NCBI RefSeq assembly: GCF_902498195.1
Contig: NZ_CABVIY010000002.1
Coordinates: 248,001-312,000, forward strand
Reading direction: 5' to 3'
DNA length: 64,000 nucleotides
From: Pseudomonas fluorescens
GTDB taxonomy: Bacteria; Pseudomonadota; Gammaproteobacteria; Pseudomonadales; Pseudomonadaceae
A program made the position numbers and the translations under genes. How positions within the stretch are numbered: the stretch's first letter is position 1; every line of letters starts with the position of its first letter. Positions 48,702 through 58,603 of the stretch are shown here, piece after piece. Under the pieces are notes generated by a model that saw nothing but the letters and a program-made list of their open reading frames with translations, made no database searches and was not told where the DNA came from.

Positions 48702-48730
48702 AAAAAGGTGACCTCGCGGTCACCTTTTTT
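48702..48730 (+). terminator. Rho-independent terminator after the DUF1329 gene
   Basis: AAAAAGGTGACC, loop TCGC, GGTCACCTTTTTT. Confidence 0.92.
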
Positions 48731-48820
48731 ATGGCTGCAGATAAGCCTGCTGAATACTTCTTCAACAAGCGCTCCGGAGGGGGCTAGGGTGGCGCCACAA
48801 CAATAAAAAGGCGCACCACT

Positions 48821-51376
48821 ATGACTGCCATGACGACGTGTCTGGACCGTCCTGGGCTTCTGCCTCGCTTGTCTTCTCATCACCTGTCCCGGGAGCGACT
48901 GGCCGATCCGTTGCTGGCCTCTACGGCGCGGGTGAAATTGCTTTGTGCGCCGGCGGGCAGTGGCAAGAGTGCGCTGCTGACCGAATGCCTGCTGCGCGCG
49001 CCGGCGCAGTGTCGGGTGTATTGGCTGCCGTTGGCGGGTGAGCCCTTGAGTGCTGCCGACTTGCGGCAACGGCTGGCGCAAGCGCTGGGGCTACCTTCAA
49101 GGGATGAACCTGAGTTGCTCGAATCCCTGGCGCGGCTGGAAACGCCAACCTGGCTGTTCATCGATGATTACTGTCGCGTCCCGCACCCTGAACTCGACCA
49201 TCTGCTCGACCGTTTACTGGCCATCAGAAGCCCGGTGTTGAGTTGGTGGCTGGGTTCGCGTCGACGTCCGTCCTGCAACTGGCCGCGCTTGTTGCTGGAT
49301 GACGAGTTGTACGAATGCGACGGACGTGCGCTGGCGCTGACCGAGCTGGAAGTCGAGCAATTGCTGGTCCACGTCGAGCCGTCGCGGGCGACCGGCGTGG
49401 CCAGGCGAATCGTGCAGCGCAGTGGCGGTTGGTGCGCCGGCGCGCGCATTGCCTTGCTTGACGGCTGTCAATGGGCCGCCGAGCAGGACAAACAGGGGCG
49501 TTCGGCAACCTTGCTGGATTATTTGCGCCATGAACTGTTCAACTCATTGTCGCCGGAGCTGGTAGAGACCTGGCAGGTGCTGGCGCATCTGCCACGCTTC
49601 AATGCCGGCCTGTGCGAGCATCTGTTCGGCGCAGGTGAAGGCGCGAAAGGGTTGCAGGCCTTGCAGGACATGGGGTGTTTCATCGAGCCCTGGGAGGACT
49701 CCGCCGACTGGTTGCGTGTGTTCGTGCCACTGGCCCGGGCCATGCGCGACGAACAAGGGTCGGCCGGTCGCGCCTGGCATCGGCGCGCGTGCCAATGGTT
49801 CTGCGCCGAGGAGGACTGGCAGGGCGCGTTCGAGCAGGCACTGCTGGCCGAAGAGTTCGAGGTGGCGGTCAGCCTGTTGCAGCACTTCAATTTTGAGCAC
49901 TTGTTCCGCCGCGAAAATGTGCGCCTGCTCCTGAATGTGCATGAGCGCCAGGATCAGGAACTGACCCTCGGCTCGCCGCACCTGGTCGGTCTTATCACGG
50001 CAGCGCTGCTGTTTGCCGGACGCTTCGACCAGGCGGCCGTGTGCATCGAGCAACTGGCGCGCTTCGCACCGCAACCGACGGCAGCTTTGCAGCGGCAACT
50101 GCTGGCACGCTGGCAGGCGCAACAAGGCTGGCTGCTGCATTTGCAGGGGCGCAGGGAAGCGGCGCGCGGGCACTTTGTCGACGCGCTGGCGGAGCTGGCA
50201 ACGCAGGCCTGGTCGGCACGGTTGCTGTGCCTGTCCGGGCTGACCCAGCAGGCGCTGCTCAACGCCGAGCTCGATGCCGCGCAGGCGTTCAACCGTGAGG
50301 CGCTGTGCCTGGCCCGCGCGCAAGGTTCGTTGCTGTTCGAGGGCCTGCTGGAGCTTGACCACGCGCAATTGCTGGAACAGCGCGGCGCTCCCCGGCGTGC
50401 CGAGAGCCTGCTGGCCGATGTGCATGAATTGTTGAGCACACAGGCCGATCGTCCGACACCACTGCTGGGTCGCATTGCCTTGCGGCGTGGGCGTCTGGCG
50501 CTTTGCCAGGGGCAGGACGAATTGGCCGCCGAGTTTTTCCACAGCGGACTCCAGGACTGCCTGCACAGTCAGGACAAACGGGCGTTATATGGTTTCCTCG
50601 GGCAGGCCCAGGTCGCGGCTAACCAGCGCGATTACGCCCAGGCCTTTGACCGCTTGCGTGAAGCCGAGCGGTTGATGCAGCAGCGGCAGATTCCCGACAC
50701 GGTGTATCGCGGTGTGCTGTTGCAAATCAGCAGTCACTTCTGGCTGCAACAAGGTCGGCCGCAATTGGCCTGTGAAGCGTTAACCCGCGTCGTGCGTCAC
50801 TACCGTGGGCCCAACGCGCGGCAGGCGCCTCCGGCCACGGTGCAGCTGATTGCGCGGGTCGAGTATTTGCTGGTGCTCGCCGAAAGCCATCTGCACCAGG
50901 CCGTGCAACCGTTGGAACGGCTCAAGACCTTGCTCGATCATGCGCAACGGCACGGGATGCTGGCGCTGGAGACGGAGTTGCAGTTTGCGATCTGTGAAGT
51001 GGCGGACCTGATCGGCGAACCTGATCTGGCACAATCGGCGTTGCAAGCGGGGCTGGATTTGGTGAGGCGTTGCCATTTGCAACAGGCCTTGGGCGAACTG
51101 CGGTTGCGTCAGCCGACCTTGCTCAGTCGCCTGGGCGGCGAGGAGGGCGATGGGCCCGCGGCCACCCTGGACGCCAATCCGTTGAGCGGGCGAGAACTGG
51201 AAGTGCTCGGCCTGATCGCCCAAGGCAACTCCAATCAACAGATCGCCGAGCAGCTGTTTATCTCGTTGCACACCGTGAAAACCCACGCACGGCGAATTCA
51301 CAGCAAGCTGGGCGTTGAACGTCGCACGCAAGCCGTGGCCACGGCGAAGAAGCTGGGCTTGATTGCGCAAGGTTGA
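48821..51376 (+). CDS. MalT-type LuxR-family transcriptional regulator
   Basis: 851 aa. An N-terminal STAND/AAA ATPase with Walker [13 protein letters not shown] (residues 42-53) and a Walker B like [11 protein letters not shown] near 115; a long helical TPR-like sensor region (about 330-760); and a C-terminal LuxR HTH (about 783-848; [25 protein letters not shown]). Such large ATP-dependent activators respond to a ligand that binds the TPR part. It follows the DUF1302/DUF1329 operon on the same strand after a terminator, so it is the likely regulator of that pair. Ligand unknown. Confidence 0.88.
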   Translation: MTAMTTCLDRPGLLPRLSSHHLSRERLADPLLASTARVKLLCAPAGSGKSALLTECLLRAPAQCRVYWLPLAGEPLSAADLRQRLAQALGLPSRDEPELLESLARLETPTWLFIDDYCRVPHPELDHLLDRLLAIRSPVLSWWLGSRRRPSCNWPRLLLDDELYECDGRALALTELEVEQLLVHVEPSRATGVARRIVQRSGGWCAGARIALLDGCQWAAEQDKQGRSATLLDYLRHELFNSLSPELVETWQVLAHLPRFNAGLCEHLFGAGEGAKGLQALQDMGCFIEPWEDSADWLRVFVPLARAMRDEQGSAGRAWHRRACQWFCAEEDWQGAFEQALLAEEFEVAVSLLQHFNFEHLFRRENVRLLLNVHERQDQELTLGSPHLVGLITAALLFAGRFDQAAVCIEQLARFAPQPTAALQRQLLARWQAQQGWLLHLQGRREAARGHFVDALAELATQAWSARLLCLSGLTQQALLNAELDAAQAFNREALCLARAQGSLLFEGLLELDHAQLLEQRGAPRRAESLLADVHELLSTQADRPTPLLGRIALRRGRLALCQGQDELAAEFFHSGLQDCLHSQDKRALYGFLGQAQVAANQRDYAQAFDRLREAERLMQQRQIPDTVYRGVLLQISSHFWLQQGRPQLACEALTRVVRHYRGPNARQAPPATVQLIARVEYLLVLAESHLHQAVQPLERLKTLLDHAQRHGMLALETELQFAICEVADLIGEPDLAQSALQAGLDLVRRCHLQQALGELRLRQPTLLSRLGGEEGDGPAATLDANPLSGRELEVLGLIAQGNSNQQIAEQLFISLHTVKTHARRIHSKLGVERRTQAVATAKKLGLIAQG

Positions 51377-51387
51377 CGCGTTCCCCC

Positions 51388-51465
51388 GTAGGAGCTGCCG
51401 CAGGCTGCGATCTTTTGATTTTCAAAGGCAAGATCAAGAGATCGCAGCCTGCGGCAGCTCCTACA
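51388..51465. repeat. Inverted repeat pair (family B)
   Basis: GTAGGAGCTGCCGCAGGCTG from 51388 and the inverted partner ending at 51465, around TTTTGATTTTCAAAGGC. Confidence 0.88.
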
Positions 51466-52282
51466 AGGGAGTGCGTGGAACCTGAGAGTCGCCGGTGTCG
51501 GGTTCATGACCCATGCGCCAGCTCACTGCACGGGAGGCGGCCAGTAGGCGACGGGCCGCCGGGCCGTCTTCATCGGCCTGGAACAGCGAGGCCGGACCCA
51601 CCACCGTCAGCACCGCCACGACATTCCCCACGGCATTGAAGACCGGAGCCGACAAGGCATCCACGCCTGGCATCAGCAACCCGTGCACATGGTGCAGGCT
51701 GCGCGCGCGGATCTGCTCGCAGAGGGTGGCGTAGGCCTGATCGTCCGCCAGCGCGTGGGCGGCTTGGGCCTGCAATTCCATTTCACGCAGTTCAACCGTT
51801 TCGCGCTTGGGCAGGTAAGCGCCGAACACCAGTCCTGTCGAAGAACTGAGCAGTGGCAACACCGAACCTAACTGGGTGACAACCGTGACTGCGCGCACCG
51901 CCGGCTCGATGTGGACCACGGTCGCGCCCTGGTTGCCCCACACCGCCAGGAAGCAGGTTTCGTTCAACTCGTCGCGCAACTCGGCCAAGGGCAGGGCGGC
52001 GACTTTCAGCACGTCCATACTGTTGAGTGCCGCCAGCCCGACGCGCAAGGCTTCGCGGCCCAGCCCGTAGTGGTTGGTCGCCGGATTCTGCTCGGCAAAG
52101 CCGCTGGCAATCAAAGCCTGCAAATAGCGGTGAACCTTGCTGGCCGGCATCTGCACGTGTTCGGCCAAGCGCGAAAGCGAAGTCGATGGCGACAATTGCG
52201 CCAGGGCCTTGAGGATGTCGGTACCCACCTCGGCGGAGCGGACTTTCTGTTTACCGTTACTGTCGCTCGCGGGCTTTTGCAT
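51461..52282 (-). CDS. hmgR: HmgR, IclR-family regulator of homogentisate catabolism
   Basis: 273 aa from ATG 52282 (MQKPASDSNGKQKVRSAEVG). N-terminal winged HTH (about 15-80; SLSRLAEHVQMPASKVHRYLQAL) and an IclR effector-binding domain (about 95-260). Divergent from hmgA and separated by 179 bases with palindromic operator sequences. The Pseudomonas HmgR represses hmgABC and is released by homogentisate, which fits this context. The stop region overlaps the family B repeat. Confidence 0.87.
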   Translation of the reverse strand: MQKPASDSNGKQKVRSAEVGTDILKALAQLSPSTSLSRLAEHVQMPASKVHRYLQALIASGFAEQNPATNHYGLGREALRVGLAALNSMDVLKVAALPLAELRDELNETCFLAVWGNQGATVVHIEPAVRAVTVVTQLGSVLPLLSSSTGLVFGAYLPKRETVELREMELQAQAAHALADDQAYATLCEQIRARSLHHVHGLLMPGVDALSAPVFNAVGNVVAVLTVVGPASLFQADEDGPAARRLLAASRAVSWRMGHEPDTGDSQVPRTPL

Positions 52283-52357
52283 GGTGGCGCCGTCTTTCAA
52301 GGGATGAGTTCCGGGGATGAATGGGCGTCTTTATAGCTTGACGGTCATTACCAATCA

Positions 52358-52376
52358 AATTACGTTATTCGTAATT
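52358..52376. promoter_or_regulatory. Palindromic operator between hmgR and hmgA
   Basis: AATTACG (52358-52364) and CGTAATT (52370-52376) are a perfect 7 base dyad around TTATT, and a third AATTACG occurs at 52378-52384. A plausible -35 TTGACG lies at 52338-52343, so the site would cover the -10 region. Matches a single 17-19 base palindrome described for HmgR in P. putida in general form. Confidence 0.6.
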
Positions 52377-52461
52377 GAATTACGATAAAAACAACTCCGG
52401 CGTGCCAGGACCTCTTCCGCAGAGTGAAAGGCCACGGCCTACTCCCTGTTCAGGAGGCACC

Positions 52462-53766
52462 ATGAACCTCGATTCAACGACGCCAGCGCTGGCATATCAG
52501 TCAGGCTTCGGCAACGAATTCAGCAGCGAAGCGTTGCCCGGGGCACTGCCGGTCGGCCAGAACGCCCCGCAAAAAGCCCCCTATGGCCTGTACACCGAGC
52601 TGTTTTCCGGCACCGCCTTCACCATGCCCCGCAGCGAAGCGCGGCGGACCTGGATGTACCGCATCCAGCCCTCGGCCAATCATCCGGCGTTCGTCAAACT
52701 CGATCGGCAACTGGCCGGCGGCCCATTGGGTGAAGTCACCCCCAATCGCCTGCGCTGGAATGCCCTGGACATCCCGGCCGAGCCGACCGATTTCATTGAT
52801 GGCCTGGTGAGCATGGCGGCCAACGCCGGCGCGGATAAACCGGCCGGGATCAGCATCCTCCAGTACCGTGCCAACCGTTCCATGGAGCGGGTGTTCTTCA
52901 ATGCCGACGGCGAAATTCTGCTGGTGCCGCAGCAAGGGCGGTTGCGGATCGCCACTGAACTGGGTGTGCTGGAACTGGAGCCGCTGGAAATCGCCGTGCT
53001 GCCACGGGGCCTGAAATTCCGCGTCGAACTGCTCGACCCGCAAGCTCGCGGCTACATTGCCGAGAACCATGGCGCGCCGCTGCGCCTGCCGGACCTGGGC
53101 CCCATCGGCAGCAATGGCCTGGCCAATCCACGGGACTTCCTGACGCCGGTTGCCCATTACGAACACCTCGGGCAACCGACCACCCTGGTGCAGAAATTCC
53201 TGGGGCAGCTGTGGGGCACCGAGCTCAATCACTCGCCGCTGAACGTGGTCGCCTGGCACGGCAACAACGTCCCGTACAAATATGACCTGCGCCGGTTCAA
53301 CACGATTGGCACCGTCAGCTTCGATCACCCGGACCCGTCGATCTTCACGGTGCTGACATCGCCGACCAGCGTCCACGGCCTGGCCAACCTTGATTTCGTG
53401 ATCTTCCCGCCACGCTGGATGGTCGCCGAGAACACCTTCCGTCCACCGTGGTTCCACCGCAACCTGATGAACGAGTTCATGGGCCTGATCCAGGGCGAGT
53501 ACGACGCCAAGGCCGAAGGTTTCGTCCCAGGCGGCGCGTCGCTGCATAGCTGCATGAGTGCCCACGGCCCGGACGGCGAGACCTGCACCAAGGCGATCAA
53601 TGCCGATCTCAAACCGACGAAAATCGACAACACCATGGCCTTCATGTTCGAGACCAGCCAAGTGCTGCGTCCGAGCCGTTTCGCCCTCGATTGCCCACAA
53701 CTGCAAACCAACTACGACGCTTGCTGGGCCACGCTGCCCGCCACTTTCGACCCGACCCGGAGATAA
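52462..53766 (+). CDS. hmgA: HmgA, homogentisate 1,2-dioxygenase
   Basis: 434 aa from ATG 52462 with AGGAGG 6 bases upstream; the longer frame to 52375 is rejected. Typical motifs [19 protein letters not shown] at the N terminus and the metal site of the C-terminal cupin, including [13 protein letters not shown] and [12 protein letters not shown]. It opens the homogentisate ring with non-haem iron to give maleylacetoacetate, in tyrosine and phenylalanine breakdown. Loss leads to brown pyomelanin. fahA follows after 3 bases. Confidence 0.97.
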   Translation: MNLDSTTPALAYQSGFGNEFSSEALPGALPVGQNAPQKAPYGLYTELFSGTAFTMPRSEARRTWMYRIQPSANHPAFVKLDRQLAGGPLGEVTPNRLRWNALDIPAEPTDFIDGLVSMAANAGADKPAGISILQYRANRSMERVFFNADGEILLVPQQGRLRIATELGVLELEPLEIAVLPRGLKFRVELLDPQARGYIAENHGAPLRLPDLGPIGSNGLANPRDFLTPVAHYEHLGQPTTLVQKFLGQLWGTELNHSPLNVVAWHGNNVPYKYDLRRFNTIGTVSFDHPDPSIFTVLTSPTSVHGLANLDFVIFPPRWMVAENTFRPPWFHRNLMNEFMGLIQGEYDAKAEGFVPGGASLHSCMSAHGPDGETCTKAINADLKPTKIDNTMAFMFETSQVLRPSRFALDCPQLQTNYDACWATLPATFDPTRR

Positions 53767-53769
53767 CCC

Positions 53770-55074
53770 ATGACGCAGACTTCCATCCCTCGCAGCTGGG
53801 TTGCTTCGGCCAACGGCCATGCTGATTTCCCACTGCAAAACCTGCCGTTGGGCGTGTTCAGCGTGAAGGGTTCGGCGCCACGCAGCGGCGTGGCCATCGG
53901 TGAGCATATTTTCGATTTGCAGGCTGCGCTGGATGCCGGCCTGTTCGACGGTGCAGCGAAAGCCGCCGCCGAAGCCACCCGTGGCGGTCAGTTGAATGCG
54001 TTCTTCGAGCTGGGCCGCGAGGCACGTGTGGCCCTGCGTGAACGCTTGCTGGAACTGCTCGGCGAAGGCAGCACCCTGCATGGCAAGATTGAAGCCCAAG
54101 GCGCAAAACTGTTGCCGCTGGCGGCGGACTGCGAGATGCACCTGCCGGCGAAAATCAATGACTACACCGACTTCTATGTCGGCATCGAGCACGCGCAGAA
54201 CGTCGGCAAACTGTTCCGCCCGGACAACCCGCTGCTGCCGAACTACAAGTACGTGCCGATCGGCTACCACGGCCGTGCCTCGACCATCCGCCCGTCCGGC
54301 ACCGACGTGCGTCGCCCGAAAGGCCAGACCTTGCCGGCCGGCCAGGCCGAGCCGACTTTCGGTCCGTGCGCGCGCCTGGATTACGAACTGGAACTGGGCA
54401 TCTGGATTGGCCAGGGCAACGACATGGGCGACGCCATTGCCATTGGTGACGCCGCCGATCACATCGCCGGTTTCTGCCTGCTCAACGATTGGTCGGCGCG
54501 GGACATCCAGGCCTGGGAGTACCAGCCGCTGGGACCATTCCTGTCGAAGAGCTTCATCACCAGCATTTCCCCCTGGGTCGTGACCGCCGAAGCGCTGGAG
54601 CCGTTCCGTCGGGCCCAGCCTGCGCGCCCGGAAGGCGATCCGCAGCCGCTGCCGTATCTGTTCGACCAGCGCGACCAGGAGGCGGGCGGTTTCGACATCG
54701 AACTGGAAGTGCTGCTGCTGACCGAAGCCATGCGCGAACAAAACCTGCCGGCCCATCGCCTGACCTTGAGCAACTCGAAACACATGTACTGGACCGTGGC
54801 GCAAATGGTCGCGCACCACAGTGTCAACGGCTGCCAGTTGCAGGCCGGCGACCTGTTCGGTTCGGGCACGTTGTCGGGGCCGCAAAGCGGTCAGTTCGGC
54901 AGCCTGCTGGAAATCACCGAGGGCGGTAAAAGGCCGATCGAACTGGCCTCGGGCGAAGTGCGCAAGTTCCTTGAGGACGGCGACGAAATCATCCTGCGTG
55001 GCCGTTGCAGCCGCGAAGGGTTTGCCTCGATCGGTTTTGGCGAATGCCGCGGCAAAGTACTGCCGGCGCGCTAA
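53770..55074 (+). CDS. fahA: Fumarylacetoacetase
   Basis: 434 aa. FAH family: an N-terminal SH3-like domain (about 1-115) and the catalytic beta-roll with YTDFYVGIEHAQNVGKLFRP, GYHGRASTIRPSG and LLNDWSARDIQAWEYQPLGPFLSKS, holding the metal and catalytic His/Arg/Glu. It splits fumarylacetoacetate into fumarate and acetoacetate, the last step of the pathway. Also called hmgB in Pseudomonas. In one operon with hmgA and maiA (12 bases to maiA). Confidence 0.96.
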   Translation: MTQTSIPRSWVASANGHADFPLQNLPLGVFSVKGSAPRSGVAIGEHIFDLQAALDAGLFDGAAKAAAEATRGGQLNAFFELGREARVALRERLLELLGEGSTLHGKIEAQGAKLLPLAADCEMHLPAKINDYTDFYVGIEHAQNVGKLFRPDNPLLPNYKYVPIGYHGRASTIRPSGTDVRRPKGQTLPAGQAEPTFGPCARLDYELELGIWIGQGNDMGDAIAIGDAADHIAGFCLLNDWSARDIQAWEYQPLGPFLSKSFITSISPWVVTAEALEPFRRAQPARPEGDPQPLPYLFDQRDQEAGGFDIELEVLLLTEAMREQNLPAHRLTLSNSKHMYWTVAQMVAHHSVNGCQLQAGDLFGSGTLSGPQSGQFGSLLEITEGGKRPIELASGEVRKFLEDGDEIILRGRCSREGFASIGFGECRGKVLPAR

Positions 55075-55086
55075 GGGGAACGGGTC

Positions 55087-55722
55087 ATGGAGCTCTATAC
55101 GTACTACCGTTCGACGTCGTCCTATCGGGTGCGCATCGCGCTGGCGTTGAAAGGGCTGGACTACCAGGCGCTGCCGATCAACCTGATCGCGCCACCCGGT
55201 GGCGAGCATCGCCAGCCAGCGTATCTGGCCATTAACCCGCAAGGCCGCGTGCCGGCCTTGCGCACTGATGAAGGCGCGTTGCTGATCCAGTCCCCGGCGA
55301 TCATCGAATACCTGGAGGAACGTTATCCACAGGTGCCACTGCTGTCCAAAGACCTCGCTGCCCGTGCCCGTGAACGTGGCGTAGCGGCGGTGATCGGCTG
55401 CGATGTGCACCCGCTGCACAACGTCAGCGTGCTCAATCGGCTACGGCAGTCGGGCCACGACGAAACGCAGGTGGTGGAGTGGATCGGTCACTGGATCAGC
55501 CAAGGGCTGGCGACGGTGGAGCAGATGATCGGGGAGGAGGGTTACTGCTTCGGTGCGCAGCCCGGCCTGGCCGATACCTACCTGATTCCACAGTTATACG
55601 CGGCCGAGCGCTTCAACGTCTCGCTTGAAGCCTGGCCGCGGATTCGTCGAGTGGCGGCGTTGGCGGCCGTGCATCCGGCGTTTATCAAGGCGCACCCGGC
55701 GAATCAGCCAGACACTCCATAA
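55087..55722 (+). CDS. maiA: Maleylacetoacetate isomerase
   Basis: 211 aa, zeta-class glutathione transferase: TYYRSTSSYRVRIALALKG at the N terminus supplies the active-site Ser-Ser-x-Arg that binds glutathione; the C-terminal helical domain follows residue 90. It isomerises maleylacetoacetate to fumarylacetoacetate. Third gene of the hmgA-fahA-maiA operon (hmgC). A family B repeat follows about 7 bases after the stop. Confidence 0.95.
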   Translation: MELYTYYRSTSSYRVRIALALKGLDYQALPINLIAPPGGEHRQPAYLAINPQGRVPALRTDEGALLIQSPAIIEYLEERYPQVPLLSKDLAARARERGVAAVIGCDVHPLHNVSVLNRLRQSGHDETQVVEWIGHWISQGLATVEQMIGEEGYCFGAQPGLADTYLIPQLYAAERFNVSLEAWPRIRRVAALAAVHPAFIKAHPANQPDTP

Positions 55723-55728
55723 ACAAGA

Positions 55729-55810
55729 TCAAAAGATCGCGGCCTTCGGCAGCTCCTACATGGGGATGATGTACACCCTGTAGGAGCTGCCGAAGGCTGC
55801 GATCTTTTGC
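55729..55810. repeat. Inverted repeat pair (family B)
   Basis: CAAAAGATCGCGGCCTTCGG near 55731 with inverted partner ending at 55810. It sits between the convergent maiA and SirB1 genes. Confidence 0.88.
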
Positions 55811-55812
55811 TT

Positions 55813-56616
55813 TTAGTGAACAATGGAGTTGGGCGGCAAATGCCCCAGCCGCTCCGTCAGGCGAATCCGCTGGATCGGGTCGTCGCTGAGGAGCAGGGCG
55901 TGTTCTAGGTCGAAGCGTTCGGCGTTGGGGCATTCCAGCCGTTGGTAGAGGCTGGCCCGGGCCAGGTAGTCGGCGGCGGTGCCGTTGCCCAGCTCCAGCA
56001 CGCGTTCGGCGTCGACCAGGGCGCCGATGTAGTCGTCGTTGGAGAGGTGCAGCTGACGCAGGTTGCGCGACAGGCGCTGGAGCATTTGCACGGGGTCGGC
56101 GGTGACCAGGTGCTCGGCGCTGAGTTTCAGGTTGGGGCCGTACTGGCGATGCAGCAATTCGCGACAATCGTTGGGGTAGAGGCGACGCCCGCCGCAGGGA
56201 TCGAGCAGGTGGTCGGCGCCCGGTACGCGCAGCAGGAAATGGCCGGGAAAGTTGACGCCGACCAGGGGGATTTCCAGACCCCTGGCCAATTCCAGCGCAA
56301 TCAGGCCCAAGGCCAGCGGTTGCCCGCGCCGACGCTCCAGCACGCGATGGAGCAGCGCCACCTGCGGGCGCAAGGGGGTGGAATCGTCCTGGGCGAACCC
56401 CAGGTCATTCATGCGCCGCAGCAGCGGTTGCGCCAGTTCGCTCACCGGTAACATCGGCAGGCTGCCACTGATCCGCTGTTGCAGTTCCTTGAAGTTCACC
56501 AGCAACGTTTCAAGGTTCACCTCGTCGTCATGTTCGGCGCCAATCCAAAGCGCCGCCTCGAACAGCGCGGGCGGTGAACGTTGCAGGCAAGCGAAAAAGG
56601 ATTGGCGCGGGGTCAT
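55813..56616 (-). CDS. SirB1-family transglutaminase-like/TPR protein
   Basis: 267 aa from ATG 56616 with GGAG upstream; the longer frame is rejected. A transglutaminase-like core (about 40-185; RGQPLALGLIALELARGLEIPLVGVNFPGHFLLR) is followed by a TPR-like tail (VLELGNGTAADYLARASLYQRL). The family is SirB1/YchA, often near prfA-hemK in enterics but free-standing here; no enzyme activity is known. The transglutaminase cysteine is not evident, so it may be a non-catalytic variant. Confidence 0.88.
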   Translation of the reverse strand: MTPRQSFFACLQRSPPALFEAALWIGAEHDDEVNLETLLVNFKELQQRISGSLPMLPVSELAQPLLRRMNDLGFAQDDSTPLRPQVALLHRVLERRRGQPLALGLIALELARGLEIPLVGVNFPGHFLLRVPGADHLLDPCGGRRLYPNDCRELLHRQYGPNLKLSAEHLVTADPVQMLQRLSRNLRQLHLSNDDYIGALVDAERVLELGNGTAADYLARASLYQRLECPNAERFDLEHALLLSDDPIQRIRLTERLGHLPPNSIVH

Positions 56617-56799
56617 CAAAATCTCCGGGCAATGCCTCGTTTTAGCCTCCTCTCTGCCATTCGTCCAGTGCCGCACAGAGGTGGTTGCGGGTTATTTCCA
56701 AATACCTGAATGGCCCTCCCGCTTATTCCCGTGCGCTTCGGCAATTTTTTTGCGCAAGCCTATACTGGCGACTACAAGAAGTGATTCGGGAGCCTTACG

Positions 56800-57819
56800 A
56801 TGTTCGCTCTCATGCAAAGCACTCGCCTTGAATCGCTGCATCTGAGCGTCGACCCTGCCACCGGGTTGAAGGCGGTCATTGCCATTCATAACAGTCGCCT
56901 GGGGCCTGCCCTGGGGGGGTGTCGTTACCTTGCCTACCCCAGCGACGAGTCCGCGGTCGAGGATGCCGTGCGCCTTGCCCAGGGCATGAGTTACAAGGCC
57001 GCGCTGGCCGGCCTGGCGCAGGGCGGTGGCGTGGCGGTCATCATTCGCCCGGTTCACGTGGCCGATCGCGCCGCGCTGTTCGAAGCCTTCGGACGCTGCA
57101 TCAATCAGCTCGACGGTCGCTACATCACCGCCATCGACAGCGGCACATCGGTGGCGGACATGGATTGCATCGCGCAACAAACCCAGCATGTCACCAGCAC
57201 CACGTCGGCGGGTGATCCTGCACCCCATGCGGCGATGGGTGTATTCACCGGCATTCGCGCCACCGCCATGGCGCGGTTGGGCAGCGATAACCTCGAAGGC
57301 TTGCGGGTGGCCATACAAGGCCTGGGTAACGTCGGTTTTGCCTTGGCCGAACAGCTGCATGCCGCCGGTGCCGAACTGCTGGTCAGCGACATTGACCACG
57401 GCAAGGTGCAACTGGCCATGGAGCAACTTGGCGCGCACCCGATTGCCAACGATGCGCTGCTCAGCACCCCGTGCGACATTCTCGCGCCGTGCGGCCTGGG
57501 CGGCGTGCTCAACAGTCACAGCGTGACGCAATTGCGTTGCTCGGCGGTGGCGGGTTCGGCGAACAACCAGCTGACCCATCTGGACGTCGCCGATCAACTT
57601 GAGCGGCGGGGCATCCTGTATGCGCCGGATTACGTGATCAATGCCGGGGGGCTGATCTACGTTTCACTCAAGCACCGGGGTGAAGCGCTGACGACCATCA
57701 CCGCGCACCTGTCGAAAATCAGCTCGCGACTGACCGAAGTGTTTGCCCATGCCCAGGCGGAAAAGCGCTCGCCGGCGCGAGTGGCTGACGAGTTGGCGGA
57801 AAAGGTGTTGTACCGGTAG
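56800..57819 (+). CDS. ldh: Leucine dehydrogenase (Glu/Leu/Phe/Val dehydrogenase family)
   Basis: 339 aa. N-terminal dehydrogenase domain with GGCRYLAYPSDESAVEDA and the catalytic lysine in GMSYKAALAGLAQGGG; Rossmann domain with GLGNVGFALAEQL. The length and motifs match leucine dehydrogenase, oxidising leucine and other branched amino acids to 2-oxo acids with NAD. Phenylalanine or valine dehydrogenase cannot be excluded. Single gene; preceded by AAGAAG-like purines and followed by a family B repeat. Confidence 0.88.
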   Translation: MFALMQSTRLESLHLSVDPATGLKAVIAIHNSRLGPALGGCRYLAYPSDESAVEDAVRLAQGMSYKAALAGLAQGGGVAVIIRPVHVADRAALFEAFGRCINQLDGRYITAIDSGTSVADMDCIAQQTQHVTSTTSAGDPAPHAAMGVFTGIRATAMARLGSDNLEGLRVAIQGLGNVGFALAEQLHAAGAELLVSDIDHGKVQLAMEQLGAHPIANDALLSTPCDILAPCGLGGVLNSHSVTQLRCSAVAGSANNQLTHLDVADQLERRGILYAPDYVINAGGLIYVSLKHRGEALTTITAHLSKISSRLTEVFAHAQAEKRSPARVADELAEKVLYR

Positions 57820-57901
57820 GAGTTGCCGCAGGCTGCGATCTTTTGATTTGCACTATAAAAAAGCCAGATCAAAAGATCGCAGCCTGCGGCAGCTCCTACA
57901 G
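57815..57901. repeat. Inverted repeat pair (family B)
   Basis: GTAGGAGTTGCCGCAGGCTG near 57815 and the inverted partner ending at 57901. The first arm overlaps the end of the leucine dehydrogenase gene. Confidence 0.86.
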
Positions 57902-57916
57902 GTTTGTGTTGAACAT

Positions 57917-57949
57917 GAAAAAGGCCCTGAGCCATTCGACTCAGGGCCT
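57917..57949 (-). terminator. Terminator of yebG, minus strand
   Basis: AGGCCCTGAG and CTCAGGGCCT pair around an 8 base loop; reading on the minus strand the stem is followed by TTTTTC. It lies about 20 bases after the yebG stop. Confidence 0.82.
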
Positions 57950-57967
57950 GTTCAATTCGGCTGTTTG

Positions 57968-58324
57968 TTACTTTGTCGCTTTGGCGGCCTTGGCTGGCTT
58001 GGCCGGGGCAACCGGCTCAACGACCGCCTCTTCAACGGGAGCGGCCACTTCAACCGGCCGCGGAACCTCGACAGGCGCGGTGAGCAACTCGGACAGGGCG
58101 TCCGGCTGGCTCTTGAAGGCCTTGGCAAACACATCGCGATTCTTCGCCATGTAGATCCCGGCTTCTTCCACTTGCTGCTCGGTCAGGGACGGAACGGCTT
58201 TTTGCAACACTTCGGCCAGCAACTCGGCCAGCTCGAGCATTTTGTCATGACGGTCAGCTTCGGCTTTATCCATGAACAAGCGCTCCAGATCTCGGCTGCT
58301 GCGGTATACCACTTCGACGGCCAT
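57968..58324 (-). CDS. yebG: YebG family DNA damage-inducible protein
   Basis: 118 aa. The first 80 residues are the YebG domain (MAVEVVYRSSRDLERLFMDKAEADRHD and LAELLAEVLQKAVP); the rest is an Ala/Pro/Val/Lys-rich low-complexity tail (VAPAKPAKAAKATK) that is probably disordered. YebG is a small LexA-regulated protein of unknown action. A LexA box lies 45 bases upstream of the start, in line with SOS induction. Ends at its own terminator. Confidence 0.92.
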   Translation of the reverse strand: MAVEVVYRSSRDLERLFMDKAEADRHDKMLELAELLAEVLQKAVPSLTEQQVEEAGIYMAKNRDVFAKAFKSQPDALSELLTAPVEVPRPVEVAAPVEEAVVEPVAPAKPAKAAKATK

Positions 58325-58368
58325 TCACCACCTCACATGCCTTCACATTTGGTTGTCTGATTCGACTA

Positions 58369-58384
58369 CTGTATCTATATACAG
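58369..58384. promoter_or_regulatory. LexA (SOS) box upstream of yebG
   Basis: CTGTATCTATATACAG matches the consensus CTGTATATATATACAG with one substitution. It lies 45 bases before the yebG start, at a promoter position for a minus-strand gene. Confidence 0.93.
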
Positions 58385-58603
58385 CGAAAAGGATAAGCGA
58401 ATCGCTGGGGTTTGGGTAGTGGCTTTTTAATGTAGATCGAATTCGGGGTTTGTCATCGGGAGCGAGCAGCCCCTGCGACCAAAAGCCACGGGGCGCAATT
58501 TACGGCGGCTCGCCATGATGGCGTGGCCTTGTTTCTGCATGCAGAACAACCGTCATGTCCAACCCGCATTATCCGGTCCGAGCCGACCTAAGGAAGCATC
58601 ATC

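Noticed and set aside
52501..55419. 972 codon frame antisense to hmgA, fahA and maiA
   Set aside because: Shadow of the homogentisate genes; composition is Gln/Arg/His-rich as expected for antisense reading.
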